A stretch of DNA of 33,678 bases from Thiohalospira sp051745535 (GTDB lineage Bacteria > Pseudomonadota > Gammaproteobacteria > Thiohalospirales > Thiohalospiraceae): positions 1 to 33,678 of the forward strand of contig JBNJED010000006.1 of assembly GCA_051745535.1 (NCBI GenBank), read 5' to 3'. Below, in pieces: positions 25,291 to 32,729 of the stretch. Position 1 is the stretch's first letter. Each line of letters opens with the position of its first letter. The translations under genes and the position numbers were made by a program. Below the pieces are notes generated by a model. The model did no database searches, was not told where the DNA came from, and saw nothing but the letters and a program-made list of their open reading frames with translations.

Positions 25291-25558
25291 TCGCCGCGCG
25301 CAGCCGCTGCACTGCCCGCTCCACCGAGGCCGGCGTCCCGTCATGGGCGGCCTGCTCCAGCTCCCGGGCGGCTTCGCTCACCGCCTCCAGGCCGTAGGCC
25401 GCGCCGGAGCCCTTGAGCTGGTGGGCCTCGGCCCGGATCACCGCCCGGTGCCCTTCCCCCCCGGCGGCCAGCGCCCGGGCCGCCTCTTCCAGCGCCCCGA
25501 CCCGGTCCGGCAGGCGGGCGCGGTAGTCGGCGATGAGGGCCTCCAACCGCTCGCTCAT
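25277..25558 (-). CDS. Stand-alone histidine phosphotransfer (Hpt) domain protein
   Basis: This 93-residue all-helical protein has the Hpt core EAHQLKGSGAAYGLEAVSEAARELE with the phospho-accepting His46, and nothing else. Such proteins relay phosphate between a hybrid kinase or receiver and a final response regulator. The start ATG (25558) overlaps the TGA of the receiver gene in an ATGA arrangement, so the two are almost surely co-translated and likely partners. No histidine kinase is encoded nearby. It is convergent with glmS, overlapping its last 14 bases. The physiological signal and output cannot be read from the sequence. Confidence 0.88.
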   Translation of the reverse strand: MSERLEALIADYRARLPDRVGALEEAARALAAGGEGHRAVIRAEAHQLKGSGAAYGLEAVSEAARELEQAAHDGTPASVERAVQRLRAAITPP

Positions 25559-25917
25559 GGGGTCCCGGCCAGCTCCCGGATCCGGTCGGCCAGCCCCATG
25601 GGGTCGAAGGGCTTCTCGATGATCCCCAGGACGCCGGCCCCGCTGAGCCGCTCCCGGTCGCCGGTGTTGGCGGTGAGGTAGATCGCCCGGAGCACCGCCA
25701 GCCCCGGCAGGGCGCGCAGCGCCTCCAGGGTGCTCGGGCCGTCGCCGTCCGGGAGCATGTCGTCGAGCAGCGCCAGGTCCGGTGGCCGGTCCCGGGCCGC
25801 CTCCACCCCCGCGCGGCGGTTGGTGGCCACGGCCACCTCGAGGCCGCCCACCTCCTCCAGGGCGAGCCGGGTGATGGCGGCGATATCGGGATCGTCCTCC
25901 ACGAGCAGGATCTGCAT
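25555..25917 (-). CDS. Stand-alone response regulator receiver protein (CheY-like)
   Basis: This 120-residue single receiver domain starts MQILLVEDDPDIAAITRLAL. It has the acidic pair Asp8-Asp9, phospho-acceptor Asp52 (LALLDDMLPDGDG), the switch Thr82 (YLTAN) and Lys102 (IIEKPFDP). There is no output domain, so it acts by protein contact or as a phosphate shuttle for the coupled Hpt protein. The long extension possible upstream of this ATG has no family similarity and would cross into the uvrD promoter region. It is divergent from uvrD with 92 bases between starts. Confidence 0.9.
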   Translation of the reverse strand: MQILLVEDDPDIAAITRLALEEVGGLEVAVATNRRAGVEAARDRPPDLALLDDMLPDGDGPSTLEALRALPGLAVLRAIYLTANTGDRERLSGAGVLGIIEKPFDPMGLADRIRELAGTP

Positions 25918-26009
25918 GAGCCCCCACGAGCTGGCGAACAGGCACTTCGACGGCCATTCTCGTCGGCCCGCGGCGTGGCGGCAAGGCCGTTCTCCGGTAT
26001 CATGCGGGC

Positions 26010-28172
26010 ATGGACGTAACCGCCATCCTCGACCCCCTCAACGACGCCCAGCGCGAGGCCGTGGGCGGCCCCCCCGGCCACACCCTGGTGGTCGCCGGTG
26101 CCGGCAGCGGCAAGACCCGGGTACTGGTCCACCGCATCGCCTGGTTCATCCAGGCCGAGGGGGTGAGCCCCTTCGGGATCCTGGCCGTCACCTTCACCAA
26201 CAAGGCCGCCGGCGAGATGCGCGAGCGCATCGAGGCGCTGGTGGGCCTGCCGGCCACCGGCATGTGGGTAGGGACCTTCCACGGCCTCGCCCATCGCCTG
26301 CTGCGCCAGCACCACGCCGAGGCCGACCTGCCGAAGAACTTCCAGATCCTGGACTCCGCCGACCAGCAGCGGCTGGTCAAGCGCGTCCTCCAGGAGCAGG
26401 GGTTGGACGAGTCCAGCTGGCCCGTCCGCCAGGTCCAGGGCTTCATCAACGCGCGCAAGGACGACGGCCAGCGGCCCGGCGACATCGACCACCGCGGCGA
26501 TCCCTACCACCGCACCCTGCTGGGCCTCTATACGGCCTACGAGGAGGCGTGTCGGCGCGCCGGTGTGGTGGACTTCGCCGAGCTGCTCCTGCGCGCCTGG
26601 GAGCTGTGGCGAAACAACCCCGGCATCCTCGACCACTACCGGCGCCGCTTCCGCCACATCCTGGTGGACGAGTTCCAGGACACCAACGCCATCCAGTACG
26701 CCTGGCTGCGGCTGCTCGCCGGCGACTCCGGCACGGTCTTCGCGGTGGGTGATGACGACCAGTCCATCTACGGCTGGCGCGGCGCCCGGGTGGAGAACAT
26801 CCGCCGCTACAGCCAGGAGTTCCCGGACGTGGTCACCGTCCGCCTGGAGCAGAACTACCGCTCCACCGGCCACATCCTGGGCGCCTCCAACCAGCTCATC
26901 GCCCGCAACCCCGAGCGGCTGGGCAAGGAGCTGTGGACGGAGACCGGCCACGGCGAGCCGGTGCGGATCTACGACGCCTTCAACGAGAACGAGGAGGCGC
27001 GCTTCATCACCCGCCGGATCCAGCAGTGGGTGGAGGGCGGCGGACGCCGGGACGAGTGCGCCATCCTCTACCGCTCCAATGCCCTCTCCCGGGTGCTGGA
27101 GGAGGTGCTGGTCCACAGCGGCATCCCCTACCGCATCCACGGCGGGCCGCGCTTCTTCGAGCGCGCAGAGATCAAGGACCTGCTCGCCTACCTGCGCCTG
27201 GTGGCCAGCCGCGACGACGACCCCTCCTTCGAGCGCGTGGTGAACACCCCCACCCGGGGCATCGGTGAGCGCACCGTGGACAACCTGCGCCAGATCGCCC
27301 GGGAGCGCGGCCTCACCCTCTGGGCCACCGCCTGGGAGGCCGCTGGCGACGGCCGGCTGGGGGCCCGCGCCACCAAGGCGGTGCAGCGCTTCCTCACCAC
27401 CATCGAGGAGCTGGAGCAGGCCGTCGACGGCCTCTCTCTGGCCGAGCAGGTGGAGACCGCCCGTCAGCACAGCGGCCTCGCCGACCACTACCTGCAGAAG
27501 GAGAAGGGCGAGCGCGGCCAGGCGCGAGTGGACAACCTGGACGAGCTGGTCAGCGCCGCCCGCGCCTTCGAGCTCGATCCCGGCGAGGTGGAGGAGGAGG
27601 ACCTCCTGGGCGCCTTCCTCACCCACGCCTCCCTGGAGGCCGGCGAGGCCCAGGCCGCCGCCGGCGAGGACTGCGTCCACCTCATGACCCTGCACGGGGC
27701 CAAGGGGCTGGAGTTCCCGCTGGTCTTCATCGCCGGCATGGAGGAGGGGCTCTTCCCCCATCGCATGGCGCTGGAGGACGGCAACCGCCTGGAGGAGGAA
27801 CGTCGCCTCTGCTATGTCGGCATGACCCGCGCCATGTCCGAGCTCTACCTCACCCGGGCCGAGAGCCGCCGCCTCCATGGCCGCGAGGGCCATACCCGGC
27901 CGTCGCGCTTCCTCACCGAGCTGCCCGAGGAGCACGTGGAGTCGGTGCGCCCGGGCCGCGCCCCCGCCGCATCGGCCACCGCCCCCGCGGGCGATACCGA
28001 GGTGGGCGAGGGGGTGGAACTGGGCCAGCGGGTCCACCACCCCACCTTCGGCGAGGGGGTGATCATCGACTGCGAGGGCGATGGTCCCCGGGCGCGCCTG
28101 CACGTGAATTTCGACCACGCCGGCCTGAAGTGGCTGGTGGCCAGCCATGCCAACCTCACCCCCGCCGGGTGA
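26010..28172 (+). CDS. uvrD: DNA helicase II, UvrD/PcrA type
   Basis: This 720-residue SF1A 3'-5' helicase acts in nucleotide excision repair, mismatch repair and removal of RecA. The Q motif LNDAQREAV is at 10-18, Walker A AGAGSGKT at 29-36, and TFTNKAAGEMRERI is motif Ia. Walker B is VDEFQDTN, followed by GDDDQSIYGWRGA (motif III), LEQNYRST (motif IV), HGAKGLEF (motif V) and EERRLCYVGMTRA (motif VI). The C-terminal Tudor-like module with GQRVHHPTFGEGVI marks UvrD/PcrA rather than Rep. ATG at 26010 follows a TATCAT hexamer (25998-26003), but no good -35 box and no LexA site are evident. dctP starts 23 bases downstream. Confidence 0.96.
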   Translation: MDVTAILDPLNDAQREAVGGPPGHTLVVAGAGSGKTRVLVHRIAWFIQAEGVSPFGILAVTFTNKAAGEMRERIEALVGLPATGMWVGTFHGLAHRLLRQHHAEADLPKNFQILDSADQQRLVKRVLQEQGLDESSWPVRQVQGFINARKDDGQRPGDIDHRGDPYHRTLLGLYTAYEEACRRAGVVDFAELLLRAWELWRNNPGILDHYRRRFRHILVDEFQDTNAIQYAWLRLLAGDSGTVFAVGDDDQSIYGWRGARVENIRRYSQEFPDVVTVRLEQNYRSTGHILGASNQLIARNPERLGKELWTETGHGEPVRIYDAFNENEEARFITRRIQQWVEGGGRRDECAILYRSNALSRVLEEVLVHSGIPYRIHGGPRFFERAEIKDLLAYLRLVASRDDDPSFERVVNTPTRGIGERTVDNLRQIARERGLTLWATAWEAAGDGRLGARATKAVQRFLTTIEELEQAVDGLSLAEQVETARQHSGLADHYLQKEKGERGQARVDNLDELVSAARAFELDPGEVEEEDLLGAFLTHASLEAGEAQAAAGEDCVHLMTLHGAKGLEFPLVFIAGMEEGLFPHRMALEDGNRLEEERRLCYVGMTRAMSELYLTRAESRRLHGREGHTRPSRFLTELPEEHVESVRPGRAPAASATAPAGDTEVGEGVELGQRVHHPTFGEGVIIDCEGDGPRARLHVNFDHAGLKWLVASHANLTPAG

Positions 28173-28195
28173 GCGACCACCAAGGGAGAGGCACC

Positions 28196-29299
28196 ATGGA
28201 TCGACGCGCATTCGTCCGCAATCTCGGGATCTCGGCCCTGGCCGGCGGCGGCCTCGCCGCCTGCGGCCGGGAAGGAGAGGGTGACGGCGCCCCGGCGGCG
28301 CAGACCCAGCAGACCCACGAGTGGCGCATGGTCACCACCTGGCCGGAGAACTTCCCCGGCATGGGCACTGGCGCCGAGCACCTGGCCCGGCGCATCGAGC
28401 AGATGAGTGGCGGCCGCATCCAGGTGACCGTCTACGCCGCCGGTGAGCTGGTCCCCGCCTTCGAGATCTTCGAGGCCGTCTCCGACGGGACCGCTCAGAT
28501 GGGCCACGGGGCGGCCTACTACTGGAAGGGCAAGAGCGAGGCGGCCCAGTTCTTCTCCGCCGTCCCCTTCGGCTTCACCGCCCAGGAGATGAACGCCTGG
28601 CTCTACCACGGCGGCGGCATGGAGCTGTGGGAGGAGACCTACGCCGAGTTCGGTCTCGTCCCCATGGCGGCGGCGAACACCGGCGTCCAGATGGCCGGCT
28701 GGTTCAACCGCCCCATCAACGACCTCTCCGACCTCGAGGGGCTGAAGATGCGCATCCCCGGCCTCGGCGGCGAGGTCCTGGAGCGGCTGGGTGGCAGCCC
28801 CGTGAACCTCCCCGGCGGCGAGATCTTCACCGCCCTGGAGAGCGGGACCATCGATGCCACCGAGTGGGTCGGCCCCTGGAACGATCTGGCCTTCGGCCTC
28901 CACAAGGCCGCCGACTACTACTACTACCCCGGCTGGCACGAACCGGGGACCACCCTGGAGGCCTTCGTGAACCAGGCCGCCTTCGACGCCCTCTCCGATG
29001 ACCTCAAGGCCATCGTCCGCGCCGCCTGCCAGGCCGCCAACCTGGACCTGCTCTCGGAGTTCACCGCCCGCAACCACCAGGCGCTGGAGACCCTGCGGGA
29101 CGAGGGCGTGGCGATCCGCCGCCTCCCCGATGACGCCCTCTCCGCCCTGCGCGAGACCAGTGAGGAGGTGGTGGGCGATATCGCGTCTGCTAGCGACCTC
29201 GCTGGCCGGATCCACGACTCCTACCGCAAGTTCCGGGACCGGGTGGTGGCGTGGCACGACATCTCCGAGCGCGCCTACCTCAACGCCCGTTCCGGCTGA
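28196..29299 (+). CDS. TRAP transporter solute-binding protein, DctP/TakP type, Tat-exported lipoprotein
   Basis: This is a 367-residue periplasmic binding protein. The N-terminus DRRAFVRNLGISALAGGGLAAC combines a Tat-like twin-arginine motif (Arg3-Arg4) with a lipobox ending at Cys23, so export by Tat and lipid anchoring are predicted. The mature part has the alpha-keto-acid (TakP-like) subfamily look: MVTTWPENFPG, YAAGELVPAFEIFEAVSDG, LKMRIPGLGGEVL with the ligand-binding Arg186, DATEWVGPWND and YYYYPGWHEPG. The ligand is probably a small carboxylate or keto acid, by family only. The ATG at 28196 has AAGGGAGAG upstream; it follows uvrD by 23 bases. The membrane subunits dctM and dctQ are encoded on the other strand, just beyond the repeat at 29326-29451. 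Confidence 0.93.
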   Translation: MDRRAFVRNLGISALAGGGLAACGREGEGDGAPAAQTQQTHEWRMVTTWPENFPGMGTGAEHLARRIEQMSGGRIQVTVYAAGELVPAFEIFEAVSDGTAQMGHGAAYYWKGKSEAAQFFSAVPFGFTAQEMNAWLYHGGGMELWEETYAEFGLVPMAAANTGVQMAGWFNRPINDLSDLEGLKMRIPGLGGEVLERLGGSPVNLPGGEIFTALESGTIDATEWVGPWNDLAFGLHKAADYYYYPGWHEPGTTLEAFVNQAAFDALSDDLKAIVRAACQAANLDLLSEFTARNHQALETLRDEGVAIRRLPDDALSALRETSEEVVGDIASASDLAGRIHDSYRKFRDRVVAWHDISERAYLNARSG

Positions 29300-29325
29300 G
29301 GCGGAAGGAACCCGTACTCCCGTAG

Positions 29326-29451
29326 CCGGGGGCGGCTGGTCCGGCTCCCGGATGCCAGGTACGCCGTAAAGACGTCCCTGTCGGCTCGACGGCAGCATCC
29401 CTGCTGCCGACGACCTGGCATCCGGGACCCGGACCAGCCGCCGGGCCTTTT
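29326..29451. repeat. Y-shaped intergenic inverted repeat between convergent dctP and dctM
   Basis: Outer arms 29331-29360 and 29413-29442 pair over 30 bp with one mismatch. They enclose 52 bases that hold two small hairpins, each with a TCCC loop: 29371-29374 with 29379-29382 (one G-T pair) and 29390-29397 with 29402-29409 (8 bp perfect). The core CGTAAA...TCCCTG...GGCTCGACGGC...TCCCTG resembles, from memory, a GC-rich dispersed repeat common at gene ends in several gammaproteobacteria. A TTTT at 29448-29451 follows on the plus strand, so it can also end the dctP transcript. It fills most of the 192-base gap between the two stop codons; the rest (29452-29491) shows nothing notable. Confidence 0.85.
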
Positions 29452-29491
29452 CCGCGAGCGCGACAGCCGCCCGGGGTGAGGCGGGACGGCC

Positions 29492-30850
29492 TCAGCCGTA
29501 GATCCGCTCGGGGAGCCAGGTCGCCAGCTCCGGCCAGCCGGCCAGGATGGCCAGGGCGACGAGCTGCAGGGCGATGAAGGGCAGCGCCCCGCGGTAGAGG
29601 GCGCCGGTGGGCACCGACTCCGGCGCCACCCCGCGCAGGTAGAAGAGCGCGAAGCCGAAGGGCGGTGTGAGGAAGGAGGTCTGCAGGTTCATGGCGATGA
29701 GGACCCCCAGCCAGACCGGGTCCACGCCCATCATGAGCAGGGCCGGCGCCACCACCGGGACCACCACGAAGGTGATCTCGATGAAGTCCAGGATGAAGCC
29801 CAGCAGGAACATCACCACCATCACCAGCAGCACGGCCGTGGCCGTGCCGCCGGGGAGGCTGGAGAAGAAGGACTCCACCGCCTCGTCGCCGCCCAGTCCC
29901 CGGAATACCAGGGAGAAGACCGAGGCGGCGATGAAGATGAGGAAGACCATGGCGGTCACCTGCAGCGTGGAGCGCGCCGACGCCCGCAGTAGCTCCACCC
30001 CCAGGCGCCGCCGGGCCGCCGCCAGGACCAGCGCCCCGGCCGCCCCGACGCCGGCCGCCTCCGTCGGCGTAGCGATGCCGCCGAGGATGGAGCCCAGCAC
30101 GGCGACGATGAGCGCCAGCGGCGGCACCAGGACGCGCAGGATCCGGCCGACCCCCGGCCGGGTCTCGGAACCAGCGGCGGGGACCCGCTCCGGCCGGCGC
30201 CAGGCCAGCCACAGCACGTAGCCGATGTAGAGCCCCACCAGCAGCAGGCCGGGGAGCAGCGCGCCGGCGAAGAGGTCGCCCACGGAGACGGTGTCCGGGC
30301 TGTAGTTGCCCTGGGCGAGCTGCGCCTTCTGGTAGGCCGAGCCCAGCACATCCCCGAGCAGGACCAGGATGATGGAGGGTGGCAGGATCTGGCCCAGGGT
30401 GCCGGAGGCGCAGATGGTCCCGGTGGCGGTGCGCGGGTCGTGGCCGCGCTGGAGCATGGTGGGCAGGGCCAGCAGTCCCATGGTCACCACCGTGGCGCCG
30501 ATGATCCCGGTGCTTGCCCCCATGAGCGCCCCCACCAGGACCACGGCGATGGCCATGCCACCGCGCAGGTTGCCGAACAGCCCCGCCATGGTGTCCAGCA
30601 GGTCCTCGGCCATGCGCGAGCGCTCCAGGACCACCCCCATGAAGACGAACAGCGGCACCGCCATCAGGGTCTGGTTGGTCATCACCCCGTAGATCCGGCT
30701 GGGCAGGGTATCCAGCAGGGCCGGTTCGAAGTGGCCGGTGAGCATGGCGATGCCCGCCACCAGCAGGGCCCCGCCCCCCAAGGCTAGGGCTACCGGATAG
30801 CCGGTGAGCAGGATGGCGGCGACCGCCGCGAAGAGGACCAGCGCACCCAC
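29492..30850 (-). CDS. dctM: TRAP transporter large permease subunit DctM
   Basis: This 452-residue inner-membrane protein has about 12 hydrophobic segments and is the ion-coupled transport subunit of a tripartite ATP-independent periplasmic transporter. Family marks are the N-terminal LLTGYPVALALGG, PLFVFMGVVLERS, GATVVTMGLLALPTM, GTLGQILPPSIILVLLG, GGIATPTEAAGVGA and NLQTSFLTPPFGFALFYLRGVAP. The start is GTG at 30848-30850, 3 bases after the dctQ stop, so the two are coupled. It is last in the leftward five-gene run and converges on the dctP binding-protein gene. Confidence 0.95.
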   Translation of the reverse strand: MGALVLFAAVAAILLTGYPVALALGGGALLVAGIAMLTGHFEPALLDTLPSRIYGVMTNQTLMAVPLFVFMGVVLERSRMAEDLLDTMAGLFGNLRGGMAIAVVLVGALMGASTGIIGATVVTMGLLALPTMLQRGHDPRTATGTICASGTLGQILPPSIILVLLGDVLGSAYQKAQLAQGNYSPDTVSVGDLFAGALLPGLLLVGLYIGYVLWLAWRRPERVPAAGSETRPGVGRILRVLVPPLALIVAVLGSILGGIATPTEAAGVGAAGALVLAAARRRLGVELLRASARSTLQVTAMVFLIFIAASVFSLVFRGLGGDEAVESFFSSLPGGTATAVLLVMVVMFLLGFILDFIEITFVVVPVVAPALLMMGVDPVWLGVLIAMNLQTSFLTPPFGFALFYLRGVAPESVPTGALYRGALPFIALQLVALAILAGWPELATWLPERIYG

Positions 30851-30853
30851 GGC

Positions 30854-31417
30854 CTACAGCTCCCGCGGCGCCGGTTCTGCATCCGCCATCCGGCCGCCGG
30901 CCAGCAGGATGGCGCTGCGCAGGGCCAGGGCGGCCCCCTGCAGGCACATCAGCAGTGCCATGGCGGGGATGGCCGATTTCAGCAGGAAGACCAGGGGCAG
31001 CCCGCCGGGCTCCGGGGAGCCCTCCAGCCGCGCCCAGCTACCGGCGGCGTAGCCCCAGGAGACGGCGAGGATGAAGCCCATGAGGGGGAAGAGCAGCAGC
31101 ACGGTCCCGGCTAGGTCTACCGCCGCCCGCCCGCGGGGCGAGAGGCGGCGGTAGAAGATGTCCACGCGGACGTGGCCGTCGTGGCGCAGGGTGTAGGCGA
31201 CGCCGAGCATGAAGGCGAAGGCGTGGAGGTAGAGCCCCGCCTCCTGCAGGGCGATGGAGCCGATGTCGAAGCCGTAGCGCAGTACCACCGTGAGCAGGAC
31301 CGCGGCCACCAGCGCCACTAGCAGCCAGGCCACCGTCCGGCCCACGGCCTCGTTCACCGCCTCCAGGGCGGCGACCAGGCGCTCGGATCGGGGGAATTGC
31401 TGCCTCTCGCCGTTCAT
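30854..31417 (-). CDS. dctQ: TRAP transporter small permease subunit DctQ
   Basis: This 187-residue membrane protein has four hydrophobic segments, at about 25-47, 55-75, 95-118 and 143-165. It contains RYGFDIGSIALQEAGLYLHAFAFMLGVAYTLRHDGHVRVDIFY, read here in pieces, which is the DctQ signature region. ATG at 31417 has a strong GAGGGGAGGGG ribosome site; a longer in-frame version would read back into thrB. It lies 13 bases after thrB and 3 before dctM. DctQ and DctM act as one membrane unit. Confidence 0.93.
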   Translation of the reverse strand: MNGERQQFPRSERLVAALEAVNEAVGRTVAWLLVALVAAVLLTVVLRYGFDIGSIALQEAGLYLHAFAFMLGVAYTLRHDGHVRVDIFYRRLSPRGRAAVDLAGTVLLLFPLMGFILAVSWGYAAGSWARLEGSPEPGGLPLVFLLKSAIPAMALLMCLQGAALALRSAILLAGGRMADAEPAPREL

Positions 31418-31430
31418 CGCGCCCCTCCCC

Positions 31431-32396
31431 TCAGGCCCGCTTGGCCCCTGGCCAGAGGCGGCGCAGCGCGCGCTCCTCCCGGATCCGGCGCTCGAGGATG
31501 CGCTTGAAGGTGTCCGGGTCCTTGGTGTGGGTGAGCTCCCCCTCCCGCGGGAAGTGGAGGTCATTCAGGCGGGAGAGCCAGAAGCGCAGCGCCGCCGCCC
31601 GCAGCATCACCGGCCAGGCGCCGCGCTCGATGGGGCTGAAGGGGCGCTGCTCGCCGTAGGCGGTCAGCAGGGCCTCCACCCGCTCGGGATCCAGGGCGCC
31701 CTCGCCGTCGGAGCACCAGTCGTTGACGGTGATGGCGACGTCGTAGAGCAGGACATCGCTGCAGGCATAGTAGAAGTCGATGATCCCGGTGAGGTCCGTG
31801 TCCTCGAACAGGGCGTTGTCCCGGAACAGATCGGCGTGGACGATGCCCGAGGGCAGGTCCTGGAAGCGGAAGAGCGACTGGAAGTGGAGTTCGGCGTCCA
31901 GCAGCCGCTGATCCTCGTCGGAGAGCTTCCCCTCCAGTCGGCGCGCCGTCTCCCGCCACCAGTGGGGGCCGCGGGGGTTGGGCCGCTCCCGGGGGAAGTC
32001 CTGCCCGGCGGTGTGCAGGTCGCCCAGGGCGGCGCCGATGGCGCGGCAGTGCTCCACGCCGGGATGGTCGACGCTGGCGCCGTGCAGGCGGCGAACCAGG
32101 GCCGCCGGCCGGTCCTTGAACCGCTGGAGCATCGCCCCCTCGCGGTCGGCCAGCGGCGCCGGTGCCGGCACGCCCCGGCCCGCCAGGAAGTCCAGCAGCT
32201 CCAGGAACCAGGGCAGCTCCTCCTCCTCGAACTGCTCGAAGAGGGTGAGGACCAGCTCCTGGCGGTCGGTGGTGACGTAGTAGTTGGTGTTCTCGATGCC
32301 GGCGGAGATGCCGCGGAAATCCCGCAGCTCTCCCAGTTCGTAGCGCTCCAGGAACGCCGCCAGCTCTTCCGTTTCTACACGGGTGTAGACCGACAT
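31431..32396 (-). CDS. thrB: Homoserine kinase (ThrB, choline-kinase-like fold)
   Basis: This 321-residue kinase phosphorylates homoserine for threonine synthesis. It belongs to the APH/choline-kinase-fold ThrB group used by Pseudomonas and relatives, not the GHMP kinase of Escherichia coli. The N-terminal MSVYTRVETEELAAFLERYELGEL region, GIENTNYYVTT at about 34-43, catalytic HADLFRDN at 187-194 (Asp189, Asn194) and IDFYYACSD at 206-214 (metal-binding Asp207) are clear. The ATG at 32396 gives the conserved N-terminus; an in-frame ATG 11 codons earlier would overlap the DUF2782 gene. The partner DUF2782 gene lies 11 bases upstream, a common association. Confidence 0.95.
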   Translation of the reverse strand: MSVYTRVETEELAAFLERYELGELRDFRGISAGIENTNYYVTTDRQELVLTLFEQFEEEELPWFLELLDFLAGRGVPAPAPLADREGAMLQRFKDRPAALVRRLHGASVDHPGVEHCRAIGAALGDLHTAGQDFPRERPNPRGPHWWRETARRLEGKLSDEDQRLLDAELHFQSLFRFQDLPSGIVHADLFRDNALFEDTDLTGIIDFYYACSDVLLYDVAITVNDWCSDGEGALDPERVEALLTAYGEQRPFSPIERGAWPVMLRAAALRFWLSRLNDLHFPREGELTHTKDPDTFKRILERRIREERALRRLWPGAKRA

Positions 32397-32407
32397 GCCC
32401 TGCCCCT

Positions 32408-32722
32408 CTACCAGCGAAAGAGGATCCACTGGTTGATGTTGATGGCGTCCAGCTCGTTGCGCCGGGTATCCACGGCGCCGTCGCCGTCGTTATCCAGGAG
32501 GTAGTACGGGGGGCCGTTGCGCGGCACGATCCGGATCATGCGGACCTCCCCGCCCATGCGGTACTCCTCCACGCGTGCGCCCTGCCCGTCCGGGGAGATG
32601 GTGACCTCCGGCTCCGGCAGCGGACCGGGTTCCACCCGGGGCATGGGCAGGGGTTCCTCCTCCTGTCCCGAGGCCGGGAGGGCGAGACCGCCCAGCAGGA
32701 GTATGGCGAGGGTGCGTAGCAT
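32408..32722 (-). CDS. DUF2782 family secreted or periplasmic protein
   Basis: This 104-residue protein has an N-terminal signal peptide (MLRTLAILLLGGLALPASG, about 19-20 residues), a Pro/Glu-rich linker, and a compact domain with VRMIRIVPRNGPPYYLLDNDGDG and a tail ending INQWILFRW. This pattern and the position next to thrB match the DUF2782 family of gammaproteobacteria. Its function is unknown. The DNDGDG stretch resembles a calcium-loop but is too short to claim binding. Export to the periplasm is predicted. It lies 7 bases after the LOG-family gene and 11 before thrB. Confidence 0.88.
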   Translation of the reverse strand: MLRTLAILLLGGLALPASGQEEEPLPMPRVEPGPLPEPEVTISPDGQGARVEEYRMGGEVRMIRIVPRNGPPYYLLDNDGDGAVDTRRNELDAININQWILFRW

Positions 32723-32729
32723 GGGATCC

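Noticed and set aside
25918..26009. LexA operator or strong promoter for uvrD
   Set aside because: No CTG-N10-CAG pattern is present, and the TATCAT hexamer lacks a credible -35 box.
25341..28211. Open frame of 956 codons antisense to uvrD that reaches into the receiver/Hpt region
   Set aside because: uvrD has every SF1 helicase motif in the other strand, and the antisense product is unstructured-looking Gly/Ala/Gly-rich sequence.
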